From positions 1 to 13,461 of the forward strand of contig JAUVON010000040.1 of the NCBI GenBank assembly GCA_030599175.1: a DNA stretch of 13,461 nucleotides. Reading direction: 5' to 3'. Shown here one piece after another: positions 7,891 to 13,383 of this stretch. How positions within the stretch are numbered: position 1 is the first letter of the stretch; each line of letters opens with the position of its first letter. The notes under the pieces are model-generated. The model was not told where the DNA came from, ran no database searches, and saw only the letters and a list, made by a program, of their open reading frames with translations. The DNA is from Desulfobulbaceae bacterium (GTDB lineage Bacteria > Desulfobacterota > Desulfobulbia > Desulfobulbales > Desulfocapsaceae). The position numbers and the translations under genes are program-made.

Positions 7891-8955
7891 TTATGGGACC
7901 GGCACGGTATCGAGGATTTTTCTGATAATATCCTCACTGCTGATGCCTTCAGCTTCAGCTTCATAACTTATTCGCAACCGGTGGCGCATAACGTCCAATG
8001 CCGCACTTTTTACATCGTCCGGGGTTACATATCCCCTCCCGGCGAGAAAGGCCAGACTGCGGGCAACCGCCTTCAGGTTGATTGTAGCCCGGGGTGAAGC
8101 GCCGGTCTCAATGTAGTCCTGCAGGTCGAGCTGAAAACTCTGAGGGTCACGGGTCGCATAAACAAGGGAGACGATATAATCTTTTATCTTATCGTCCATA
8201 TAGATGCTGTTCACTACTTTTCTTGCAGCAAGAATATCTTCCGGGTCGGCAACCGGCATGACATTTATTTCGGAGTCGGTCAGATCGAAGGTATCGAGAA
8301 TGCGCCGTTCATCTGCCAGACTCGGGTATCCGACAATCACTTTGAGCATAAAACGGTCCACCTGGGCCTCCGGTAGGGGGTATGTACCCTCCTGTTCGAT
8401 GGGATTCTGGGTGGCCAGTACCAGGAAAAGTTCCGGGAGCTGGAAGCTCTGCTCGCCAATGGTTACCTGTTTTTCCTGCATTGCCTCAAGAAGCGCGGAC
8501 TGTACCTTTGCAGGAGCCCGATTTATCTCGTCCGCCAGAATAAGTGAGGCAAAAATAGGTCCCTGCTTCACCTCAAAGCTGGTCTCCCGGGGATTGTAAA
8601 TTTCTGTTCCAACGATATCTGCAGGAAGCATATCCGGGGTAAACTGGAGACGTCTGAAATCTGTCTGCACAGCCCTGGCAAGGGTTTTGACTGCCAGGGT
8701 TTTTGCCAGCCCCGGCAGCCCTTCAAGGAGGATATGGCCACCGGTGAGCAGCCCTACCAGAAGCCGTTCGATCAACTGCTCCTGGCCGATAATAGCCTTG
8801 GCCATCTCGTTTCTTAAAGGTGACAACCAGCCCGAGCTGGATTTAACTGCCTCGTTAATTGCCTGAATTGAGTTATAGACTTCATCCTGTGGGGTCGTTG
8901 CTATGGCCGAGGGACTGCTCAGTTGAGTCGGTGACTGAGATGATTTATCAAGCAT
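7891..8955 (-). CDS. moxR: MoxR-family AAA+ ATPase
   Basis: A 354-residue AAA+ ATPase, first gene of the operon. Walker A is GLPGLAKT (79-86), Walker B is LILADE (138-143) followed by INRAPAKVQSALLEAMQE. Sensor 1 is ATQNP (181-185), the arginine-finger region is EAQVDRF (196-202), and sensor 2 is GASPRA (285-290). All catalytic parts are present, so it should be active. The first 40 or so residues are Ser/Thr/Gln-rich and look unstructured. MoxR proteins act as chaperone-like remodellers that mature or switch VWA-domain proteins; the DUF58, BatA and BatB products downstream are the obvious partners. The start has GAGGAG five bases upstream. A candidate promoter lies about 90 bp before the ATG. 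Confidence 0.95.
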   Translation of the reverse strand: MLDKSSQSPTQLSSPSAIATTPQDEVYNSIQAINEAVKSSSGWLSPLRNEMAKAIIGQEQLIERLLVGLLTGGHILLEGLPGLAKTLAVKTLARAVQTDFRRLQFTPDMLPADIVGTEIYNPRETSFEVKQGPIFASLILADEINRAPAKVQSALLEAMQEKQVTIGEQSFQLPELFLVLATQNPIEQEGTYPLPEAQVDRFMLKVIVGYPSLADERRILDTFDLTDSEINVMPVADPEDILAARKVVNSIYMDDKIKDYIVSLVYATRDPQSFQLDLQDYIETGASPRATINLKAVARSLAFLAGRGYVTPDDVKSAALDVMRHRLRISYEAEAEGISSEDIIRKILDTVPVP

Positions 8956-9044
8956 GGGGGCTCCTCAAAACCTGCTGAATTGTTGCATTTTAAAGTTTTA
9001 TGTTCGGTGGAATAATTGTTCATCCCGCAATATAACCACTAATT

Positions 9045-9073
9045 ATTACACAACCCTTTCATTAACATTACAA
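9045..9073 (-). promoter_or_regulatory. Candidate σ70 promoter for the moxR-bat operon
   Basis: Read on the - strand: -35 TTGTAA (9073-9068), a 17-bp spacer, and -10 TGTAAT (9050-9045, one mismatch to consensus). The -10 lies about 90 bp before the moxR ATG. No other hexamer pair with good spacing was seen between here and the gene. It rests on pattern only. Confidence 0.4.
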
Positions 9074-9085
9074 TGTTGTAATGTT
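9064..9085. promoter_or_regulatory. 10-bp inverted repeat overlapping the moxR -35 region (possible operator)
   Basis: The arms AACATTACAA (9064-9073) and TTGTAATGTT (9076-9085) are exact reverse complements separated by TG. The dyad covers the candidate -35 hexamer and is the kind of short, tight symmetric site bound by dimeric repressors. It ends one base short of the insertion point of the repeat element that follows. No regulator gene is present in the window. An AT-rich chance palindrome is possible. Confidence 0.35.
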
Positions 9086-9086
9086 T

Positions 9087-9240
9087 GATGGCGTCGTAAA
9101 AAGTCTTCATCTTGTTCGTTGTTACAATTTTTCTATCATTACGACGTACTGTATGTACGCCGAAATGATAAAAAAATTGCACGCCTCCAATATGAAGATT
9201 TTTACTTATCCATCGAACTTGAAGTTTTTACGAGTTAATC
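9087..9240. mobile_element. MITE-like element I (154 bp) with 6-bp target duplication
   Basis: The left end is GATGGCGTCGTAAAAA (9087-9102) and the right end is TTTTTACGAGTTAATC (9225-9240), an imperfect inverted pair (GATGGCGTCGTAAAAA against GATTAACTCGTAAAAA). The element is flanked by ATGTTT on both sides (9081-9086 and 9241-9246), an exact 6-bp target-site duplication. Inside are a 25-bp-arm hairpin (9125-9179) and a degenerate inverted copy of the left end (9192-9214), so 9087-9214 can itself fold into one long hairpin. There is no coding capacity, so it would need a transposase supplied elsewhere. The same ends recur at 10263-10395. It sits just upstream of the presumed moxR promoter. 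Confidence 0.7.
9125..9179. repeat. Hairpin core of element I
   Basis: Two 25-nt arms (9125-9149 and 9155-9179) pair at 22 of 25 positions around a 5-nt loop TGTAT. The arms begin CAATTTTT and end CGTAC. The core shows no resemblance to the G/C-rich hairpin core of element II although the outer ends match. It could fold in RNA or single-stranded DNA. With no T-run at its foot and a position outside the genes, I read it as element structure and not as a terminator. Confidence 0.75.
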
Positions 9241-9285
9241 ATGTTTGACGAGGGAACAGGTTGTAAGCTGTTTTTGCAGTATGGG

Positions 9286-9335
9286 AAAAAAAGAAGGTCA
9301 TAGCAGGGAGAATATTCCCACTATGACCTTCTTTT
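9286..9335 (-). terminator. Rho-independent terminator of the BI-1 gene
   Basis: A perfect 15-bp stem (arms 9289-9303 and 9321-9335, containing AAGAAGGTCATAG) encloses a 17-nt loop that can add a short inner GGGA/TCCC stem. Read on the - strand the stem runs into seven consecutive T (9292-9286). It begins 33 nt after the BI-1 stop. It also insulates the moxR promoter region from read-through. In the + direction the T-run is only four, so it is mainly one-directional. Confidence 0.85.
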
Positions 9336-9354
9336 GGAGTTTTTGAAGTCCGAT

Positions 9355-9370
9355 TTTTTACGACGCCATC
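9355..9370 (-). repeat. Solo left end of the MITE-like family, inverted, at the BI-1 stop codon
   Basis: TTTTTACGACGCCATC is the exact reverse complement of the left end of element I (9087-9102) and element II (10263-10278). With 9086-9102 the match extends to 17 bp (9355-9371). No matching right end of the family is found next to it. The flanking hexamer AGTTTT does not pair with the other flanks, so it appears to be a remnant or a one-ended copy. Its GA forms the last two bases of the BI-1 TGA stop codon. Confidence 0.75.
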
Positions 9371-10076
9371 AGTTTTTGCTTCCGCCGAAGAACCTCAGCA
9401 GCATCAGAAACAGATTGATAAAATCAAGATAAAGGGCAAGAGCACCCATAATCGATCCCTTGGTGATTGCCTCCTGGCCCTGGGACATGATCCCTTCTTC
9501 CCCCATTCGCTTTATCTTCTGGACATCGTAGGCCGTCAGTCCGGTAAAGATAAAAACACCAATCATAGAAATCATCCAGGACATACCTGAACTGTGCAGA
9601 AAGATATTTACAATTGAGGCTATGATTATTCCAATGAGTCCCATAAAGAGAAATGAACCCCAGCCGGAAAGATCACGTTTTGTGATCAGTCCATAGATGG
9701 CCATGCCCCCAAACATACCGGCTGTGATAAAAAATGTGCCGGCAATGGAAGCACCGGTATACCTGAGGAAAACTGTAGAGAAAAACAGCCCGTTAAGGAG
9801 TGAATAAACTATAAAGAGAGCTGAAGCAGTTGATGCCTGGATTTTATCAATCCGGGCAGAGAGAAAAAATACCAGTCCTAATGTTCCAAGTGCGATAATA
9901 ATGAATAGAGGGGAGCCGGCAATAACCTGGGCCAGGCCTGATGCTGCGGTGAAATAGGCGACTAGACCGGTTAAACCGAGTCCGACTGCCATCCAGTTGA
10001 ACACTTTTGCCAGGAAAATAGAAGCTGCATCCTGCCGGGCCTGAGTTATGGTTATGGGTTGTGTGGTTGTTTGCAT
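9369..10076 (-). CDS. Bax inhibitor-1 (BI-1/YccA/YbhL) family membrane protein
   Basis: A 235-residue inner-membrane protein with about seven hydrophobic helices, the size and texture of the bacterial BI-1/TMBIM family. Known members act as pH-sensitive calcium leak channels, or interact with the FtsH protease (YccA). Family marks are FIFTGLTAYDVQKIK (175-189) and GALALYLDFINLFLMLLRFFG (211-231). Asp184 and Asp218 occupy the places of the paired aspartates that gate the Bacillus YetJ channel; that mapping is from memory. The N-terminus (1-18) is polar and Thr/Gln-rich. The start has AAAGGAG about six bases upstream. The gene stands alone, with its own promoter (10170-10197) and terminator (9286-9335), and its stop codon lies inside a repeat end. 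Which BI-1 subgroup it belongs to cannot be settled here. Confidence 0.92.
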   Translation of the reverse strand: MQTTTQPITITQARQDAASIFLAKVFNWMAVGLGLTGLVAYFTAASGLAQVIAGSPLFIIIALGTLGLVFFLSARIDKIQASTASALFIVYSLLNGLFFSTVFLRYTGASIAGTFFITAGMFGGMAIYGLITKRDLSGWGSFLFMGLIGIIIASIVNIFLHSSGMSWMISMIGVFIFTGLTAYDVQKIKRMGEEGIMSQGQEAITKGSIMGALALYLDFINLFLMLLRFFGGSKN

Positions 10077-10169
10077 AGTTACTCCTTTTTCTGCATAAGC
10101 ATAAGTTGTTGAGGTCCCTGCGTTGAATTACATTTTGCCCTGAGACTCTGATTTTTTCTTCAGTGGATT

Positions 10170-10197
10170 ATTATAAGTATTTAACATGGAAATTCAA
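10170..10197 (-). promoter_or_regulatory. σ70-type promoter of the BI-1 gene
   Basis: Read on the - strand: -35 TTGAAT (10197-10192), a 16-bp spacer, and a perfect -10 TATAAT (10175-10170). The predicted start of transcription leaves a leader of roughly 85 nt before the ATG at 10076. The leader shows no strong hairpin. Confidence 0.6.
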
Positions 10198-10240
10198 TAG
10201 GCATCCTTTTTGACTTAGCCATCTGCAACTTTGACTGATC

Positions 10241-10256
10241 TTTTTACAAGTTCATC
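10241..10256 (+). repeat. Solo right end of the MITE-like family next to element II
   Basis: TTTTTACAAGTTCATC differs by one base from the right end of element II (10380-10395). Both are followed by AAGGAT, so a 22-bp direct repeat (10241-10262 and 10380-10401, one mismatch) brackets element II. No left end of the family is visible upstream. It may be the remnant of an older neighbouring copy into whose edge element II inserted, or a product of unequal recombination. Confidence 0.65.
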
Positions 10257-10262
10257 AAGGAT

Positions 10263-10395
10263 GATGGCGTCGTAAAAACCCAAATTCTGCACCATCCCGT
10301 CATTCCCGCGCAGGCGGGAATCCAGTTATTTCAACACGTTCTGGATTTCCTCCTGCGCGGGAATGGCGAAGCAGGGGACTTTTTACGAGTTCATC
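10263..10395 (+). mobile_element. MITE-like element II (133 bp) with 6-bp target duplication
   Basis: The left end GATGGCGTCGTAAAAA (10263-10278) is identical to that of element I, and the right end is TTTTTACGAGTTCATC (10380-10395). AAGGAT flanks it on both sides (10257-10262 and 10396-10401). The interior is a 25-bp-arm hairpin of the CATTCCCGCG..GGGAATCCAG type (10301-10365). That is a motif I remember as a dispersed repeat in many proteobacteria, which I cannot verify here. It has no coding capacity. It lies between the divergent BI-1 and crotonase genes, about 80 bp before the crotonase start. Confidence 0.72.
10301..10365. repeat. Hairpin core of element II
   Basis: Arms 10301-10325 and 10341-10365 match at 23 of 25 positions around a 15-nt loop. 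The left arm starts CATTCCCGCGCAGG and ends ATCCAG. The core is G/C-rich, unlike the A/T-rich core of element I. Confidence 0.8.
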
Positions 10396-10406
10396 AAGGA
10401 TATAGA

Positions 10407-10435
10407 TTGAAGGAATGGTTAAAAAGTCATAAAAA
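10407..10435 (+). promoter_or_regulatory. Weak candidate promoter for the crotonase-trxC-cbpAM cluster
   Basis: TTGAAG (10407-10412), a 17-bp spacer and TAAAAA (10430-10435), each matching four of six consensus bases, lie about 40 bp before the crotonase start. It is the best pair I see between element II and the gene, but in A-rich DNA such a match is not rare. Beyond it, 10402-10474 holds only the ribosome site GGGAG (six bases before the ATG). Confidence 0.25.
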
Positions 10436-10474
10436 GAAGAGAACAATCAAACTGAAAAAAAAAGGGAGTATCTT

Positions 10475-11254
10475 ATGGCATTTGAAACAGTTCTTGTTGA
10501 AACGAATGAAAAATTTGTTGGAATCATAACCCTGAATCGTCCGGATCAGTTGAATACCTTCACCAGTCAGATGGCCGGTGAACTCCATAGTGCACTCCTT
10601 GCCATGGAGGCAGATTCCAATGTCCGGGTTATTCTGCTTAAAAGTTCCGGCAGAGCTTTTTGTGCCGGCATTGACGTTAACGAACTTGCCGGTAAATCGG
10701 CAACAGAGTACCGGGAATGGATAGAGTGGATGGAACAACCTCTGGTAGCTATTTCGACGATGAAAAAGCCGGTTATTGCACAGCTGCAGGGTGTTGCCAC
10801 CGCTAATGGTATGGGGCTTGCCGCGGCAGCGGATTTAGCTATTGCCTCCGAACGAATTAAGATGGGGCTTACGGCAATTAACGTGGGACTTAACTGTGTT
10901 GGTCCGATTCTGCCTGTTTCACGTTGTGTGGGAAGGAAAAAAGCCTTAGAATTGCTCTTGTATGGAACCCTGTTGAAAGCGCAGGAAGCCCTCGATCTGG
11001 GTTTAATAAACAAAGTTGTCGCCCATGATGAACTGGATGAGGCAGCCCTGAACTGGGCGGAAGATCTGGCAACGAGAAGTCCTCTTGCCGTGCAGAATGC
11101 AAAAAGTGCCTTCTATCAGTCAGAGGATATGGACTACCAAAAACAGTTCCAGTTCATGAATGAAGCTTTTGCCCGGCTATGTACCACCGATGATGCGAAG
11201 GAGGGAGTCGCGGCATTTTTTGGAAAAAGGAATCCTGAATGGAAGCTGCAGTAA
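10475..11254 (+). CDS. Crotonase-fold (enoyl-CoA hydratase/isomerase family) protein lacking the catalytic glutamates
   Basis: A 259-residue protein, full length for the crotonase family, whose members bind acyl-CoA thioesters in the cytoplasm. ITLNRPDQLNTF (18-29), SSGRAFCAGIDVNELAG (57-73, first oxyanion-hole strand) and GVATANGMGLAAAADLAIAS (106-125) follow the family order. GRKKALELLLYGTLLKAQEA and GLINKVV come next. Aligning by eye to rat enoyl-CoA hydratase puts Gly114 at Glu144 and Ala134 at Glu164, so neither catalytic glutamate is kept. Ordinary hydration is therefore unlikely. The pattern ATANGMGLAAAADLA..NVGLNCVGP resembles ECHDC3-type proteins, which also lack these residues and whose reaction is unclear. 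The gene has a GGGAG ribosome site and heads a cluster with trxC 25 bp downstream. Confidence 0.9.
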   Translation: MAFETVLVETNEKFVGIITLNRPDQLNTFTSQMAGELHSALLAMEADSNVRVILLKSSGRAFCAGIDVNELAGKSATEYREWIEWMEQPLVAISTMKKPVIAQLQGVATANGMGLAAAADLAIASERIKMGLTAINVGLNCVGPILPVSRCVGRKKALELLLYGTLLKAQEALDLGLINKVVAHDELDEAALNWAEDLATRSPLAVQNAKSAFYQSEDMDYQKQFQFMNEAFARLCTTDDAKEGVAAFFGKRNPEWKLQ

Positions 11255-11279
11255 TCTTTTCAGGGTGGAGGATAGTAAT

Positions 11280-11717
11280 ATGAATGATATAAAACATGTG
11301 GTTTGTCCCCACTGTACGGTTGTTAACCGTATTCCTGTCTCACGGCTTACTGAGAACCCGCAATGTGGAAAATGTGCTCAACCTCTTTTTACCGGGCAAC
11401 CCATTGAATTGACAGAGAGCAACTTTCAAAAACATCTCAGCCGAAATGATATCCCTCTGCTTGTGGATTTCTGGGCTCCCTGGTGTGGACCGTGTAAAAT
11501 GATGGCACCGGCCTTTGTCCAGGCCGCAGCGCAACTCGAACCCAAAGTCAGACTGGCTAAGGTCGACACCGAATCTCAGCAGAATCTTGGGGCTCAATTT
11601 AATATTCGGTCTATTCCGACCATGGTTCTTTTTGTGGGTGGTGTTGAGAAAGCCCGTCAGTCCGGAGCCATGGATAGTGCTGCTATCAGCAGTTGGGCAC
11701 GCAGTCAGTTACCATAA
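11280..11717 (+). CDS. trxC: Thioredoxin 2 (TrxC) with N-terminal zinc ribbon
   Basis: A 145-residue thioredoxin that reduces disulfides in cytoplasmic proteins. The N-terminal CPHC (9-12) and CGKC (29-32) pairs form the zinc-binding module that marks TrxC. A thioredoxin domain follows with WAPWCGPCKMMAP (redox cysteines 69 and 72) and the cis-proline loop SIPT (Pro113). The length fits E. coli TrxC. The start at 11280 is preceded by GGAGG eight bases upstream and gives the exact family N-terminus; an earlier in-frame ATG at 11160 lies inside the crotonase gene and is rejected. In other bacteria TrxC belongs to the oxidative-stress response. Here it lies between the crotonase gene and cbpA, with 59 bp and no terminator before cbpA. 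Confidence 0.95.
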   Translation: MNDIKHVVCPHCTVVNRIPVSRLTENPQCGKCAQPLFTGQPIELTESNFQKHLSRNDIPLLVDFWAPWCGPCKMMAPAFVQAAAQLEPKVRLAKVDTESQQNLGAQFNIRSIPTMVLFVGGVEKARQSGAMDSAAISSWARSQLP

Positions 11718-11776
11718 AAACGGAGAGGGCTAAATCTGTTTGATGTAAGCCATTCTGATTAAGGGAGAACTGTTGT

Positions 11777-12724
11777 ATGGAATATAAGGATTATTATGAG
11801 ATCCTCGGCGTTGACAGAAAGGTCACTCAGGATGAGATAAAAAAGAGTTATCGGAAACTTGCTCGAAAATACCACCCTGATGTAAGTAAGGCTGCTGATG
11901 CGGAAAGTCGTTTTAAGGAGTTGGGAGAGGCCTACGAAGTTTTAAAAGACCCGGAAAAGCGGGCCGCCTATGATCAATTGGGAGCTGATTATCAGGGAGG
12001 CCAGGATTTCCGGCCGCCACCTGACTGGGATGGTGGTTTTGAGTACAGTGGCCGTGGATTTGGCCAAAACCAGGAAGCCGCTTTCAGTGATTTCTTTGAG
12101 TCACTTTTTGGTCAGAGGGGGGCGGGGGCAGCCGATTTTCGCTCATCCCCCCCTCAGGGCCAGGGTGAGGATCATCATGCCAGGGTTTTTATCGATTTAG
12201 AGGATGCCTACCTGGGCGCCGAGCGTACACTGACTTTGAGTTCTCCTGAACTGGACAGTGAAGGGCATGTCCGGATGAAGGAGAGGATGTTGAAGGTGCG
12301 AATCCCCAAAGGGGTTAAGAAGGGGCAGCATATCCGTCTGGCAGGGCAGGGCAATCCGGGTATGGGCGGTGGTCCTGCCGGAGACCTTTATCTGCAGATT
12401 GAATTTAACCCCCACTCTATTTACCGGGTGGAAGAACGGGATGTTTATCTTGAATTGCCCGTGACTCCCTGGGAAGCTGCTCTGGGGACTGCCGTCAAAG
12501 CACCAACACCTGAGGGGCCAGTAGATTTGAAAATTCCTGCTGACTCCTTCCAGGGTCGAAAGCTTCGTCTGAAGGGAAAAGGAATTCCGGGGAAGAAACC
12601 CGGCAATTTATACGTTTTGCTTCGGATTGAACTGCCACCTGTTTCCAGTAAGCGGGACAAGGAGATTTATCAGGAAATGGCGAAGGAAATGGCATTTAAT
12701 CCACGGATCAACCTGGGGGTGTGA
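11777..12724 (+). CDS. cbpA: CbpA-type J-domain co-chaperone (DnaJ class without zinc finger)
   Basis: A 315-residue DnaJ-like protein. The J domain covers about 3-70 with the essential HPD motif (33-35) that triggers DnaK ATP hydrolysis. A Gly/Phe-rich linker follows (about 72-130, e.g. DGGFEYSGRGFGQ). Then comes the two-part substrate-binding C-terminal domain, including LKVRIPKGVKKGQHIRLAGQ (173-192) and LRLKGKGIPGKKPGNLYV near the end. There is no CXXCXGXG zinc domain, so it is CbpA-like and not DnaJ itself. It helps DnaK fold proteins, and E. coli CbpA also binds curved DNA. The ribosome site GGGAG lies nine bases before the ATG. Two bases separate its stop from the next start, which encodes the CbpM modulator and supports the assignment. 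Confidence 0.93.
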   Translation: MEYKDYYEILGVDRKVTQDEIKKSYRKLARKYHPDVSKAADAESRFKELGEAYEVLKDPEKRAAYDQLGADYQGGQDFRPPPDWDGGFEYSGRGFGQNQEAAFSDFFESLFGQRGAGAADFRSSPPQGQGEDHHARVFIDLEDAYLGAERTLTLSSPELDSEGHVRMKERMLKVRIPKGVKKGQHIRLAGQGNPGMGGGPAGDLYLQIEFNPHSIYRVEERDVYLELPVTPWEAALGTAVKAPTPEGPVDLKIPADSFQGRKLRLKGKGIPGKKPGNLYVLLRIELPPVSSKRDKEIYQEMAKEMAFNPRINLGV

Positions 12725-12726
12725 CA

Positions 12727-13032
12727 ATGATAAGAAAAGAGCGTTTGCCTGTACTGGAAGGTCTTGTCCTTGAAGAGGATTACTCCTTGACGTTGAGGCA
12801 GGTCTGTCGAATCTGTACAGTGCATACTGAACATATTCTGGAACTGGTGGAGGAAGGAATTCTGGAGCCAACAGGTACGACAGTAGAGCAGTACCGTTTT
12901 CGAGTCGATAGTTTACGGCGGGTACAAATCAGCTGCCGCCTGCAACAGGATCTGGGTATTAATCTTGCGGGAGTGGCCCTGGCTGTTGATCTTCTTGAAG
13001 AGATTGAACAGTTGCGGAGCCGACTGGGGTGA
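12727..13032 (+). CDS. cbpM: CbpM-like chaperone modulator (MerR-type helix-turn-helix fold)
   Basis: A 101-residue protein that in E. coli binds the J domain of CbpA and inhibits its co-chaperone and DNA-binding activity. The sequence has a MerR-like N-terminal region (SLTLRQVCRICTVHTEHILE, about 20-39), the VEEGILEP turn (41-48), an RFRVDSLRRV segment (58-67) and a C-terminal helix from LAGVALAVDLLEEIEQL. These are the usual CbpM features, and the length fits. I chose ATG 12727, spaced six bases from GGGGGT. A GTG at 12721 overlapping the cbpA stop would add only two residues and cannot be excluded. Tight linkage to cbpA suggests that the modulator is made in fixed ratio to its target. Confidence 0.85.
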   Translation: MIRKERLPVLEGLVLEEDYSLTLRQVCRICTVHTEHILELVEEGILEPTGTTVEQYRFRVDSLRRVQISCRLQQDLGINLAGVALAVDLLEEIEQLRSRLG

Positions 13033-13066
13033 AAGTGACTGATTAACACAGAAAGAGGATATACAG

Positions 13067-13330
13067 ATGGATTTAGAATATTCCTTTACTCTAACTGTTC
13101 CCCTGGCTGATATGGAAAAGGCCATGGAACTTCTGGCCCTGGCAAAACAGAAGAATCCAAGGATGCGTGAGAGCAGAAAGACAGACAGGAACGACTGTGC
13201 CAGGATTTATCTCAGCTTCCCCTTTTCCGCTGGCCGGCCCGATCTTGCCTTCCAGGAGTGGTTTATTAAAGAGCAGGAGGAGGGCTGGGATCTTTTCGGA
13301 CCGAACCATGCTGTCTGGGGGCTTTCATAA
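13067..13330 (+). CDS. Small protein of unknown function after cbpM
   Basis: An 87-residue protein I do not recognise. A good ribosome site (AGAGGA, seven bases before the ATG), 34 bp spacing from cbpM and the same strand argue that it is real and part of the cbpAM transcript. It has no membrane helix or signal peptide. The N-terminal half (LEYSFTLTVPLADMEKAMELLALAK) reads as a β-strand followed by an amphipathic helix. The C-terminal half is aromatic and acidic (FQEWFIKEQEEGWDLF) and ends NHAVWGLS. It has a single cysteine. It looks like a small cytoplasmic α/β protein; a role with CbpA or CbpM would be guesswork. Confidence 0.7.
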   Translation: MDLEYSFTLTVPLADMEKAMELLALAKQKNPRMRESRKTDRNDCARIYLSFPFSAGRPDLAFQEWFIKEQEEGWDLFGPNHAVWGLS

Positions 13331-13383
13331 GAACCTTCCGATTTTTCCTTCCCGATTTTTCTTCAGTTTTCCGCGATAGCGCC

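Noticed and set aside
9125..9179. Attenuator, riboswitch or terminator upstream of moxR
   Set aside because: The hairpin is within a repeat element upstream of the presumed promoter, lacks a T-run on either strand, and matches no riboswitch I know.
9087..9370. A single 284-bp element bounded by the perfect inverted ends at 9087 and 9370
   Set aside because: The ends match over 16-17 bp, but the flanking hexamers (ATGTTT, AGTTTT) are not duplicates, while 9087-9240 has an exact duplication. The terminator inside also appears to belong to the BI-1 gene.
9087..10395. Composite transposon carrying the BI-1 gene between elements I and II
   Set aside because: The outermost flanks (ATGTTT and AAGGAT) do not match, each element has its own exact duplication, and the BI-1 gene has normal promoter, terminator and codon texture.
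9081..10401. CRISPR-like array formed by the repeated 16-mers
   Set aside because: Copies are few, in both orientations, unevenly spaced and flanked by target duplications; no cas genes are present.
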